Source of the DNA: JBCCYM01 sp039190005
Lineage (GTDB): Bacteria > Pseudomonadota > Gammaproteobacteria > UBA12402
DNA: 16,440 nucleotides
NCBI GenBank assembly: GCA_039190005.1
Contig: JBCCYM010000040.1
Coordinates: 1-16,440, forward strand
Direction of reading: 5' to 3'
Each line of letters begins with the position of its first letter. Positions within the stretch are counted from its first letter, which is position 1. The notes beneath the pieces are model-generated. The model did no database searches. It was not told the DNA's origin and was given only the letters and a program-made list of their open reading frames with translations. Both the position numbers and the translations under genes were made by a program. Shown piece after piece: positions 7,487-14,836 of this stretch.

Positions 7487-10159
7487 TTAAACAGTTACGG
7501 GATCAGTCTTATTTGCGCTGATACCATATTTTTTCATTGCCGCGGTCAACTTAGCTACCGGCAATTTACCTTCATCAACTAAGGCTTTAAGCGCGGCAAG
7601 GGTAATAAAATAACGATCGACTTCATGGAACTCACGCAGCTTTTCACGGGTGTCACTGCGACCAAAACCGTCGGTTCCCAGCACAACATATCGCGCCGGC
7701 ACCCACTGGCGAATTTGATCGGCAAAGCTACGAATATAATCACTGGCGGCAATCACCGGTCCTTTGGCTTTCGTCAAACATTGTTCAACATGACTGACTT
7801 TCGCTTTTTTATTGCTATTGAGCATATTCCAGCGACTACACACCATACCATCACGACGTAATTCAGTAAAGCTGGTCGCACTCCATACACCAGCATTCAC
7901 GCCATGATTCTTTTCCAGCAGTACTGCCGCGGCTTCGGCTTCACGAAGAATGGTGCCCGAACCTAAGAGTTGTACGTTTAATTTATTTTTTGCCTTGCTT
8001 TTCTTGAATAAATACAGACCTTTGATGATATCAGCTTCAACACCTTCAGGCATTGCCGGATGGCAATAGTTTTCAGTACCTACGGTTAAGTAATAAAAAA
8101 TATCTTCCTGCTTTTCTATCATACGGCGCATGCCTTCTCGTATCACCACCGCTAATTCATAGCCATAAGTGACATCGTAAGAAACACAAGTAGGTACAAC
8201 CGCGGAAAAAATATGACTATGACCATCATTATGCTGCAATCCCTCTCCTGATAAAGCCGTTCGCCCAGCCGTACCGCCGATTAAAAAGCCACGCGCACGC
8301 ATATCGCCACCCGCCCAGATAAAATCGCCAACGCGCTGAAAACCAAACATGGAATAATAAATATAAAACGGAATCATCGGCACATTGTGATGACTATAAG
8401 CTGTTGCCGCTGCTAACCAGGCACAGACCGCACCCGCTTCATTGATGCCCTCTTCCATCACTTGACCATCTTTTGCCTGGCGATAATACATTAACTGTTG
8501 CTTATCCACTGGCGTGTATTTCTGACCATAAGGACTGTAAATACCATATTGACGGAACATACCTTCCAAACCAAAGGTACGGCATTCATCCGGAATGATG
8601 GGGACAACGTGTTTTCCCAGTGTTTTATCTTTCATCAGCACGCTCAAGAAACGTGATAATGACATGGTTATTGACATCTCACGATCACCACTGGCAGCCA
8701 ATAGCGCTGAAAAATCTTTTAATGGCGGCACTTTCAAACTTATTGTGGTTTTTTGTCGACGTTGTGGTAACAAGCCACCTAATGCCTGACGACGGGCTTT
8801 CACATAATTCACTTCGTCACTGTTTTTATCAGGAAGATAATATGGTAGTTTCTTTAAATCTTTATCCGCTACCGGAATTTCCCAACGGTCACGAAACGCT
8901 TTTAGTTGTGCTTCAGTTATTTTTTTAGCATTATGGGCAATATTCAAACCTTCAGCAGCTTCACCCAGACCAAAACCTTTGATACTTTGTATGAGAATAA
9001 CCGTTGGTCTGCCCTTACGACGACGCGCTTCAACAAAAGCGCTATGAATTTTAACAAAATCATGACCACCCATGCCATCTCGAAATAATGATTGTAATGC
9101 CCGGTCGTCCAAATGCTCGACCAGCGCTTTTAGTGCCGGTGAATTAAAGAAATGCTCACGCGCGTAGGCGCCCTCTTTGGCGCCATAGTTCTGGAACTCG
9201 CCATCGGGCATGTTTTCCATGCGTTGTAAGATAAGGTTATCGGTATCACGGGCAAAAATATCATCCCATTGGCGTCCCCATATCACTTTGATCACATGCC
9301 AACCACAACCGACAAACATACTTTCAAATTCATTAACAATGCTACCGTTACCAAACACCGGTCCATCCAGACATTGCAGATTACAATTCACCACCAGTGT
9401 CAAATTATCAAGCAAATAACGTGCCGCTAATGCCAAAGCGCCGCGTGATTCCGGTTCTTCCATTTCACCATCGCCGGAATGATACCAGACATGGCGATCG
9501 CCTTGGGTGATTAAATCGCGATTATCAAGATACTTCATGAAATGCGCTTGATAAATAGCCTGCAATAATCCTAACCCCATGGATACGGTTGGGAACTGCC
9601 AATAATCTGGCATTAACCAAGGATGCGGATAAGAAGACAAACCGCCTTTTTCCGCCTCTTGACGAAAACGATTCAGTTTCTGTCGATTAAAACGCCCTTC
9701 GAGAAAGCTTCGAGCATATTGCCACTCGGTTGAATGGCCTTGAAGAAAGACTAAATCACCATCATGCTGTTTATTGGCAACCTGGAAATGATGGTTAAAC
9801 CCGACCTCATAAATACGCGAGATTGATGAGGCAGATGAAATATGTCCACCTAGACTGCCCGCTTTTTCAGCGCCGCGCAAGACCATAATCACCAAATTCC
9901 AGCGATTGATGGCGTCAATACGATGCTCGATCGTTAAATCACCGGGATAAGGTTCATCATTTGTTAGCGTATTACGATAAGGTGTGACCAGTCCCAACGC
10001 CGAATCAATGCCCAGATTCCTGGCACTGGCGTTTATTTTTGATAATAAAAAAGAGGCGCGGTCTTTACCATTAAATTCAACAACAGCATCCAGTGCTTCC
10101 AGCCATTCTTGCGTTTCAGCTGGATCACTATCATGTAATTTTTTATTTTCATCACTCAT
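7487..10159 (-). CDS. aceE: Pyruvate dehydrogenase E1, homodimeric type
   Basis: This thiamin-diphosphate enzyme decarboxylates pyruvate and acetylates the lipoyl groups of AceF. I chose ATG 10159 (890 aa); a TTG directly before it extends the frame by one codon, but GGGA is spaced seven bases from the ATG. Length and overall sequence match gammaproteobacterial AceE (E. coli about 887). The thiamin motif GDGEMEEPES is near 229-238 with its partner NCNLQCLDGP near 258. The mobile active-site stretches IYYSMFGFQR and GEGLQHNDGHSH and the C-terminal VLGTDGFGRSD are intact. Two normally conserved N-terminal loops differ: GHSTEWQYAR replaces the usual GH-(S/I)-x-PG-x-YAR, and the segment after GGH reads ISSASSIS. 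The active-site histidine of that loop is kept. No pdhR-like regulator lies next to it. Confidence 0.97.
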   Translation of the reverse strand: MSDENKKLHDSDPAETQEWLEALDAVVEFNGKDRASFLLSKINASARNLGIDSALGLVTPYRNTLTNDEPYPGDLTIEHRIDAINRWNLVIMVLRGAEKAGSLGGHISSASSISRIYEVGFNHHFQVANKQHDGDLVFLQGHSTEWQYARSFLEGRFNRQKLNRFRQEAEKGGLSSYPHPWLMPDYWQFPTVSMGLGLLQAIYQAHFMKYLDNRDLITQGDRHVWYHSGDGEMEEPESRGALALAARYLLDNLTLVVNCNLQCLDGPVFGNGSIVNEFESMFVGCGWHVIKVIWGRQWDDIFARDTDNLILQRMENMPDGEFQNYGAKEGAYAREHFFNSPALKALVEHLDDRALQSLFRDGMGGHDFVKIHSAFVEARRRKGRPTVILIQSIKGFGLGEAAEGLNIAHNAKKITEAQLKAFRDRWEIPVADKDLKKLPYYLPDKNSDEVNYVKARRQALGGLLPQRRQKTTISLKVPPLKDFSALLAASGDREMSITMSLSRFLSVLMKDKTLGKHVVPIIPDECRTFGLEGMFRQYGIYSPYGQKYTPVDKQQLMYYRQAKDGQVMEEGINEAGAVCAWLAAATAYSHHNVPMIPFYIYYSMFGFQRVGDFIWAGGDMRARGFLIGGTAGRTALSGEGLQHNDGHSHIFSAVVPTCVSYDVTYGYELAVVIREGMRRMIEKQEDIFYYLTVGTENYCHPAMPEGVEADIIKGLYLFKKSKAKNKLNVQLLGSGTILREAEAAAVLLEKNHGVNAGVWSATSFTELRRDGMVCSRWNMLNSNKKAKVSHVEQCLTKAKGPVIAASDYIRSFADQIRQWVPARYVVLGTDGFGRSDTREKLREFHEVDRYFITLAALKALVDEGKLPVAKLTAAMKKYGISANKTDPVTV

Positions 10160-10201
10160 CAATTATTCCCACATCGATTTTTCAGAAAAGCTGTTATCCA
10201 G

Positions 10202-10210
10202 TCTATACCA
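10202..10210 (-). promoter_or_regulatory. Extended -10 promoter of aceE
   Basis: On the minus strand TGGTATAGA (TGn-TATAGA) lies about 43 bp before the aceE ATG, giving a leader of roughly 35 bases. No good -35 box is seen. It would start the aceE-aceF-lpd transcript. Confidence 0.4.
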
Positions 10211-10236
10211 AAAGTCGGCTAAATACCAGCATCATC

Positions 10237-10242
10237 TATAAT
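10237..10242 (+). promoter_or_regulatory. -10 box of the rmuC promoter
   Basis: A perfect TATAAT lies 38 bp before the rmuC ATG. The -35 position holds no good match. The 121-bp gap between the divergent aceE and rmuC genes therefore holds two promoters pointing apart. Confidence 0.45.
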
Positions 10243-10280
10243 TTTTTGCCTCATACGCTTTTTTTAGTTACCATAATAGA

Positions 10281-11447
10281 ATGACAATGACAATTATTAT
10301 CACCCTGCTTATCATTAATTTACTGGTGTTGCTATGGTTATATCGCCAGCAGTCGCTCAAACAAAAAGACAGCACTGTGTTACAGCAATTGCACGATCAG
10401 CTGAGCAAAGAATTCGCTGACAGCCGCTTACAACAAGAGCAGCGATTTCACACGTTTCGCGATCAAGTCAAAGAAGATTTACATAAACTCGATAAAACCC
10501 TGCAAACCGATATCCATAAATTCGGCACCCATTTTGATGAACGGCAAATCAAAGCCATGCAAACATTACAGGACAGCTTACGCAAAAACATGGCGCAAAT
10601 CAGTGATAAAGTCGACGAACGTCTCGCCGGCGGTTTCAAGAAAACAACCGAGACTTTCACCGATGTGGTAAAACGGCTCACCATTATTGACCAAGCACAA
10701 AAAGAAATTAATCGCCTATCCAGCAATGTTGTCGGCCTACAAGAAGTGTTGTCCAACAAACACTCTCGCGGCGCTTTTGGTGAAGTACAGTTGGCCACAC
10801 TGATACGCAATGTCATGCCAGCGCAGAGCTTTGCCTTGCAATATGAGCTGAGCAATAAAAAACGCGCCGATTGCGTCTTATTTTTACCGTCGCCAACCGG
10901 CAACATGGTCATTGACGCTAAATTCCCACTGGAAAATTATCGCCAAGCCATGAATGCCAATCTGACGGAAGACGAACGCAAACACCATGAACGATTATTC
11001 AAAGTGGATATCAAAAAACACATTCAGGATATTGCCGAAAAATACATCATTCCCAAAGAAACCGCTGATGGCGCGATGATGTTTATTCCCGCCGAAGCCG
11101 TTTTCGCCGAAATTCACGCCCACCATCCTGACTTAGTTGAATTAGCACAGAAAGCGCGTGTTTGGCTGGTCTCCCCCACCACAATGATGGCGGTGCTGAC
11201 AACCGCGCGCGCTGTACTCAAAGACACCGCTACCCGACATCAAGTCCATTTAATCCAAGAACATTTGATTAAATTAGGCAAAGACTTCGGGCGTTTTGAA
11301 GGACGGATGCAAAATTTAAGCCGACATATCAGACAGGCCCATGATGATGTTGGCGAAGTCAATAAATCCGCTGAAAAATTGGTGAAACGATTTGAGAAAA
11401 TTGAACAGGTTGAACTGGAAGAGCAGAAAAAAATCGAATTGCTGTAG
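10281..11447 (+). CDS. rmuC: DNA recombination protein RmuC
   Basis: RmuC is a predicted membrane-tethered nuclease-fold protein. Its loss in E. coli raises inversion between short inverted repeats, but its biochemistry is poorly known. This protein has one N-terminal membrane segment (about 4-20, IIITLLIINLLVLLWL), a long coiled coil (about 25-160), and the RmuC domain (about 160-345). GAFGEVQL (164-171), RADCVLF (D197) and VIDAKFPLE (D212, K214) form the likely PD-(D/E)xK-like site. VSPTTMMAVL near 298 is also typical. At 388 residues it is shorter than E. coli RmuC (about 475), mostly through a shorter coiled coil and tail. There is no clear ribosome binding site. The metF-like gene follows after 20 bp, so the two are probably one transcript. 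Confidence 0.95.
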   Translation: MTMTIIITLLIINLLVLLWLYRQQSLKQKDSTVLQQLHDQLSKEFADSRLQQEQRFHTFRDQVKEDLHKLDKTLQTDIHKFGTHFDERQIKAMQTLQDSLRKNMAQISDKVDERLAGGFKKTTETFTDVVKRLTIIDQAQKEINRLSSNVVGLQEVLSNKHSRGAFGEVQLATLIRNVMPAQSFALQYELSNKKRADCVLFLPSPTGNMVIDAKFPLENYRQAMNANLTEDERKHHERLFKVDIKKHIQDIAEKYIIPKETADGAMMFIPAEAVFAEIHAHHPDLVELAQKARVWLVSPTTMMAVLTTARAVLKDTATRHQVHLIQEHLIKLGKDFGRFEGRMQNLSRHIRQAHDDVGEVNKSAEKLVKRFEKIEQVELEEQKKIELL

Positions 11448-11467
11448 TGATCACTTGAGCAAAAAAT

Positions 11468-12229
11468 ATGGATAAATCCTTCACATTCAGTTTTGAAATT
11501 ACACCCCAGCTTAACAACAGCATTGAAAATATGCCGGCACAATTTATCCAGCTGTGTCGCAAGGCTTCATTTGTCAGCATTGCTGATCACGGTGCCAAAG
11601 AAACACAATTGGCTTTAATTAAAAAACTGGCGTGCTTACAAGTCAATATCATGCCGCATATTGCCAGCCGCGGCATCAATAAAACAACATTGACAACATT
11701 ACTTAGCGACTATCAAAGCTTAGGCATTAAACAATTATTGATTATCAGTGGCGACCAACAACAAGCGACAAGGAACAATTTTGATGATATCACTGTACTC
11801 ATCAATACTATCAAGCAACATCATCCCCAGTTCAAATTATTTGTCGCCGTCAACCTGGAAGGCAATCTGACCCATAACATTACAACATTACAACACAAAA
11901 TCAATGCCGGCGCCGATGCCGCCATCACCCAATTTTTCTTTAACAGTAACACTTATTCAACATTTATGAAAAAATGCCGGCAACAACCCATTACAATGCC
12001 AATTATCCCCGGTATTTTGCCGTTGTTAAATCCACAACGGCTACAAAAAATCAGCGCTAACTGCCGCGTTGAATTGCCGAAACAATTACTCAAGCGACTG
12101 GATACAACACGGAGTTTAGCCTATATGGTTAATTTCTGTCAGGATTTATTAGATATGGGCGTCAACCATCTGCATTTTTTTACCATCAATGAATGGCAGT
12201 TATTGAATAAAATTTTAACAAAAATTTAG
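11468..12229 (+). CDS. Short divergent methylenetetrahydrofolate reductase (MetF-like)
   Basis: Family members reduce 5,10-methylenetetrahydrofolate to 5-methyltetrahydrofolate with FAD for methionine synthesis. The protein is 253 residues, against about 290 in MetF. It keeps FSFEITP (E10 in the place of the catalytic glutamate), PHIASRGI for the usual PHLTC segment, ISGD (D96, at the place of the folate- and flavin-tuning aspartate), DAAITQFFFNSNTY, IPGILPLLN and HFFTIN near the C-terminus. The usual RGD has become SGD, and the arginine of FYTLNR is absent. It lacks the N-terminal extension and is divergent overall, so it may be a second MetF-type protein with changed substrate use. It lies 20 bp after rmuC. 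Confidence 0.82.
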   Translation: MDKSFTFSFEITPQLNNSIENMPAQFIQLCRKASFVSIADHGAKETQLALIKKLACLQVNIMPHIASRGINKTTLTTLLSDYQSLGIKQLLIISGDQQQATRNNFDDITVLINTIKQHHPQFKLFVAVNLEGNLTHNITTLQHKINAGADAAITQFFFNSNTYSTFMKKCRQQPITMPIIPGILPLLNPQRLQKISANCRVELPKQLLKRLDTTRSLAYMVNFCQDLLDMGVNHLHFFTINEWQLLNKILTKI

Positions 12230-12435
12230 CTTGCTATTCTGTATTAAGGTGATAAAATAAAAATTCACCCGTAAAACCTCCAGTCAATCCCAGACACACG
12301 CCTGTTAAACGCGCAATAATCAGCTATTTCAATCATCATATTCTTATAGTATTATTGGCTAACCATTGCGTTACAGGGAGTGTATGTGTGCGTGCGCCTG
12401 CCTGAGACTGATAGTCATTTAAGAGAGAAACCGTT
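12230..12435. other. Intergenic region before the accessory cluster
   Basis: This 206-bp stretch has no open frame worth noting and no convincing terminator for the rmuC-metF-like pair. TTTCAA (12327-12332) and TATTAT (12350-12355), 17 bp apart, are a weak promoter candidate for the MNT-HEPN gene. AAGAGAGAAA lies 5-6 bases before the ATG at 12436. A G/T-rich patch sits at about 12370-12400. Confidence 0.4.
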
Positions 12436-13293
12436 ATGAAAACAGATTTAACTTTTTTACCTGAGCACAAACAGCTTGAACTGAAAAAAATCACCGACAT
12501 CATCAAAAACACTGTGCCTGCCGAAATGATTATTCTTTTCGGCAGTTACGCGCGCAATGAGTGGGTAGAAGACAGATATGACGATGATCATTTTCGCTAT
12601 CAAAGTGATATGGATATTTTGGTCATTGTGCAAACCAAAAACGACATTGCGCAAAGAAAGTATGAATGCGATATTGAGTGCAATATTGACAAAGAGGACA
12701 GTATTAAAACTGTCGCGTCTGTGATTGTCCATGACATTGATTTTGTAAACAGACGGCTTAGAAAAGCGCAATATTTTTTCACCGATATTAAACGTGAAGG
12801 TATTTTACTTTATGACAGTGGCAATCATAAATTACATGAAGCAAAAGAATTACTGCCGCAAGAAAGAAGAAAATTAGCTCAGGATGATTTTGATTATTAT
12901 TTTAGCAATGCCGACAGTTTAATAAAATTTGTTCACTTTGGTTTAAAAGAAGGTGAATTGAAAGAATCCGTATTTCTACTGCATCAAGTCACTGAAAAGT
13001 TATATACCGCGATTCTATTGGTTTTTACCCATTACAAACCCAACACCCATGACCTGGCTATTCTGCAAAAACTCACCAATTCCATCAGCAATGATTTACG
13101 CGGCATATTCCCGTTTGATACGGCCAAAAACATACACTTATTTAAACTATTGCGAAAAGCGTATGTCGACGCGCGTTATAAACCTACTTACAGAATTACC
13201 AAAGAGGAATTAGAAGAACTCACACAACGTGTCGCAAAACTGCGAGAAATTGGTCATGATATCTGTACTAAGAAAATTGCTAGTTTTGTTTAA
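12436..13293 (+). CDS. Fused MNT nucleotidyltransferase-HEPN protein
   Basis: A 285-residue two-domain protein. The N-terminal part is a minimal nucleotidyltransferase domain: GSYAR at 36-40 and SDMD at 57-60, with a further candidate acidic residue in VHDID (100-102). An acidic insert of about 16 residues separates the two motifs, which I recall from fused proteins of this type. The C-terminal half (about 145-280) is an all-helical HEPN domain, with the typical HQVTEKLYTAILL, the THDLAILQKL turn and AYVDARYKP. I find no canonical R-x4-6-H RNase motif; the closest is R270-x3-H274. When split, MNT and HEPN genes form toxin-antitoxin pairs in which the MNT enzyme modifies and silences the HEPN RNase. 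The fused form resembles kanamycin-nucleotidyltransferase-type proteins, and its substrate is unknown. It stands alone, 62 bp before the DinJ/YafQ pair. Confidence 0.85.
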   Translation: MKTDLTFLPEHKQLELKKITDIIKNTVPAEMIILFGSYARNEWVEDRYDDDHFRYQSDMDILVIVQTKNDIAQRKYECDIECNIDKEDSIKTVASVIVHDIDFVNRRLRKAQYFFTDIKREGILLYDSGNHKLHEAKELLPQERRKLAQDDFDYYFSNADSLIKFVHFGLKEGELKESVFLLHQVTEKLYTAILLVFTHYKPNTHDLAILQKLTNSISNDLRGIFPFDTAKNIHLFKLLRKAYVDARYKPTYRITKEELEELTQRVAKLREIGHDICTKKIASFV

Positions 13294-13306
13294 ATTGATT
13301 CAAACC

Positions 13307-13335
13307 TTGATTTGGTAGCTTATTTGAGCTACAAT
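13307..13335 (+). promoter_or_regulatory. Promoter and palindromic operator of the DinJ/YafQ pair
   Basis: TTGATT (13307-13312) and TACAAT (13330-13335) are separated by exactly 17 bp. The palindrome GTAGCT-N6-AGCTAC (13315-13332) fills the spacer and touches the -10 box. This is where a ribbon-helix-helix antitoxin should bind to repress its own operon. Transcription would start near 13342, with GAGAG (13341-13345) just upstream of the start codon. Confidence 0.7.
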
Positions 13336-13355
13336 TAATAGAGAGCATTAAGAAT

Positions 13356-13622
13356 ATGTTTGTTATGAAAAGTGAAACTGTAAGAGCAAGAGTTGAACCA
13401 AAATTAAAACACGATGTTCAGTCTGTTTTAAATAGGCTTGGTTTATCGTTTTCTCAAGCCATTGAATTGTTTCTTTATCAGGTTAAACTGCAAAAAGGAT
13501 TACCTTTTGATGTTAAAATTCCAAATAAGGAAACATTGAAAACGTTTGAAAAAACAGACAAAGGAAAAAATTTAGTACATTATAAAAACCCTAAAGAGAT
13601 GTTTGATAAATTAGGCATGTAA
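13356..13622 (+). CDS. RelB/DinJ-family antitoxin
   Basis: An 88-residue antitoxin. The N-terminal ribbon-helix-helix domain (about 6-45) starts with the DNA-contacting strand SETVRARVEP, followed by helices KLKHDVQSVLNRLGL and SFSQAIELFLYQ. This is the usual RelB/DinJ pattern, including the LG-L-S-x-SQAI turn. The charged C-terminal part (about 50-88) should wrap around and block the toxin. In-frame ATGs lie at 13356 and 13365; the first is better placed after GAGAG. The toxin gene follows 6 bp after the stop. Antitoxin first, toxin second is the normal order for dinJ-yafQ. A palindrome in the promoter suggests self-repression. Confidence 0.9.
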   Translation: MFVMKSETVRARVEPKLKHDVQSVLNRLGLSFSQAIELFLYQVKLQKGLPFDVKIPNKETLKTFEKTDKGKNLVHYKNPKEMFDKLGM

Positions 13623-13628
13623 CACAAC

Positions 13629-13898
13629 ATGCTAAGTCCAATCACGACGAAACGTTTTGAAAAGGATGTCAAGCTAGTTCGCAAAAGAGGGAAAGATATC
13701 AAAAAACTGCGAGCAGTCATGCAAATTTTACTGGAAGAAAAGATATTATCTAGACAGTATCTGGATCATAAATTAGGTGGGAATTATATTAGCCGTAGAG
13801 AATGCCATATTGAACCTGATTGGTTGTTGATCTATAAACGGAGAAAGAAAGAAATTATCTTTGAACGCACAGGCACACATGCCGATTTGTTCAGATAA
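13629..13898 (+). CDS. YafQ-family mRNA interferase toxin
   Basis: An 89-residue toxin of the RelE fold. YafQ cuts mRNA on the ribosome, at AAA-type lysine codons in E. coli. All residues matching the E. coli active site are present: H47 in DHKLGGNY, H60 and D64 in CHIEPDWLLIY, and H84 with F88 in ERTGTHADLF. The N-terminal KRFEKDVKLVRKRGKD is also typical. Length is normal (E. coli 92). It should be an active toxin held by the antitoxin just upstream. A 29-bp direct repeat starts 8 bp after its stop, followed by a strong terminator. Confidence 0.93.
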   Translation: MLSPITTKRFEKDVKLVRKRGKDIKKLRAVMQILLEEKILSRQYLDHKLGGNYISRRECHIEPDWLLIYKRRKKEIIFERTGTHADLFR

Positions 13899-13905
13899 AA
13901 CACTG

Positions 13906-13934
13906 CTATCTCTGACTATTTCGATTTTTATTTT
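13906..13934 (+). repeat. 29-bp direct repeat, copy 1
   Basis: Begins CTATCTCTGA and continues with TATTTCGATTT. It matches 27 of 29 bases with 14776-14804, in the same orientation, 870 bp away. It starts 8 bp after the yafQ-like stop and abuts the terminator hairpin. The two copies bracket the HigBA-like module. Confidence 0.75.
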
Positions 13935-13935
13935 T

Positions 13936-13971
13936 ACAGGCGTTTCGCACTTTGTGTGAAACGCCTGTTTT
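13936..13971 (+). terminator. Strong intrinsic terminator after the YafQ-type pair
   Basis: ACAGGCGTTTCGCAC (13936-13950) pairs with GTGTGAAACGCCTGT (13954-13968) over 15 bp with one G-U pair and a TTT loop, followed by TTT. It ends plus-strand transcription before the next module. Stem length and evenness are unusual for this AT-rich region. Confidence 0.85.
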
Positions 13972-13999
13972 AAACTAATCTGAATGAATATAATTAACC

Positions 14000-14028
14000 T
14001 TGATCAGTACTATATATTGTACTATAAT
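14000..14028 (+). promoter_or_regulatory. Promoter and palindromic operator of the HigBA-like module
   Basis: TTGATC (14000-14005) and TATAAT (14023-14028) are 17 bp apart. The palindrome AGTAC-N8-GTACT (14006-14023) fills the spacer. Transcription would start near 14035, only about 11 bases before the toxin ATG at 14046, so the leader is very short. Repression by the downstream XRE antitoxin is expected. Confidence 0.7.
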
Positions 14029-14045
14029 ATATTGGCGTCATAAGT

Positions 14046-14354
14046 ATGAAAGTTTGGACTGTTACATATTGCAATGACTTAGATAAGTGGTTTGACGCGC
14101 TTAGTAAAGAGCAACTTAAATCATTATGAAAAGAGATGAAGCTTTTAGAGTTATGTGGAAATAATTTAAGATTACCACATAGTCGGTCCTTAGGACAGGG
14201 TTTATTTGAACTGAGAGAAAGACGATATGGGCTTCGTGTTTATTACACCTACGCAAAAACGGGCGATATTGTGTTATTGCATAGTGGAGACAAAAACAAT
14301 CAGCCCAAAGATATTTTTTGGTCAAGAAGTTTGCTCAACAAAATGAAAAGGTGA
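14046..14354 (+). pseudogene. HigB/Gp49-like toxin gene with an in-frame stop
   Basis: ATG 14046 opens MKVWTVTYCNDLDKWFDAL, runs 27 codons to TGA at 14127-14129, and continues in the same frame to TGA at 14352-14354. Read through, it makes 102 residues, the normal length for the phage-derived Gp49/HigB family of RelE-fold mRNA interferases. Family signatures lie beyond the stop: LRLPHSRSLGQGLFELRERR and IVLLHSGDKNNQPK. The stop removes everything after the first strand and helix, so the toxin is probably dead. An in-frame ATG at 14136, preceded by AAAAGAG, could restart translation to give a 72-residue fragment. Readthrough of the TGA is possible but has no specific support. The antitoxin starts 4 bp after the frame ends. 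Confidence 0.82.
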
Positions 14355-14358
14355 AGCT

Positions 14359-14661
14359 ATGAAAGTTAAACATTTTAAAGATTACCTCGAAAAACGCTTA
14401 AATAAGAAAGAAATTAAAACCATTGAAAAAGCAGCGGCACTTGAGTTTGAAGTGTTGAAAATGCTCCAGCAAGATATTGCTAAGGACATTACCAATTATA
14501 TGTCTGAACATGATATTGGTTTCAATGAGTTCAGTCGGCGATTAGGAAAAAGCCCTAGTCAAGTGTCGCGAATGATCAAAGGCGAAGCGAATTTAACACT
14601 AGCAACTATCGCACAAATCTACGCGCTTATCGGACGGAGAGTACATATTAAAGCCGCTTAA
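14359..14661 (+). CDS. HigA-like XRE antitoxin
   Basis: A 100-residue protein with an N-terminal helix pair and an XRE-type helix-turn-helix (about 38-95), including FSRRLGKSPSQVSRMIKGE (58-76) and the helix LTLATIAQIYALIG. It is the expected partner of the upstream HigB-like toxin: toxin first, antitoxin second, 4 bp apart, as in higBA. The start ATG is preceded by AGGTG, which overlaps the toxin's final stop codon. It should bind the palindrome in the promoter at 14000-14028. It is intact although the toxin is broken, so it may persist as a stand-alone regulator. Confidence 0.88.
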   Translation: MKVKHFKDYLEKRLNKKEIKTIEKAAALEFEVLKMLQQDIAKDITNYMSEHDIGFNEFSRRLGKSPSQVSRMIKGEANLTLATIAQIYALIGRRVHIKAA

Positions 14662-14775
14662 ATAGTGTTAATTTTGCTTATCTTCGGTAACGTATTAAAA
14701 AATGGGCAAACTATTGCTAGTTTAATTAATAAGATAATTACGTTAACGAGAAACATAACTACTATAATGTCCAAC

Positions 14776-14804
14776 CTATCTCTGAATATTTCGATTTCTA
14801 TTTT
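14776..14804 (+). repeat. 29-bp direct repeat, copy 2
   Basis: Begins CTATCTCTGA and differs from copy 1 (13906-13934) at two positions only: A for C at base 11 and C for T at base 23. Like copy 1 it lies downstream of a toxin-antitoxin module and just before a hairpin. Similarity stops at both ends, so it is a discrete unit and not part of a longer duplication. Confidence 0.75.
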
Positions 14805-14813
14805 AGGGATAAT

Positions 14814-14834
14814 AATCAACGCACCGTTGATTTT
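14814..14834 (+). terminator. Terminator-like hairpin after the HigBA-like module
   Basis: AATCAACG (14814-14821) pairs perfectly with CGTTGATT (14825-14832) around a CAC loop, followed by two more T. It ends just 2 bp before the -35 box of the next promoter, so it may insulate the XRE gene from the module upstream. Confidence 0.6.
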
Positions 14835-14836
14835 GC

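Noticed and set aside
4843..9419. Plus-strand frames inside lpd, aceF and aceE
   Set aside because: They are shadows of strongly supported minus-strand genes with full motif sets, and none shows a recognisable domain or ribosome binding site.
13936..14834. Integron attC sites at the two hairpins after the toxin-antitoxin modules
   Set aside because: The hairpins are short and do not carry matching core and inverse-core heptamers, the two differ from each other in sequence, and no integrase gene is seen.
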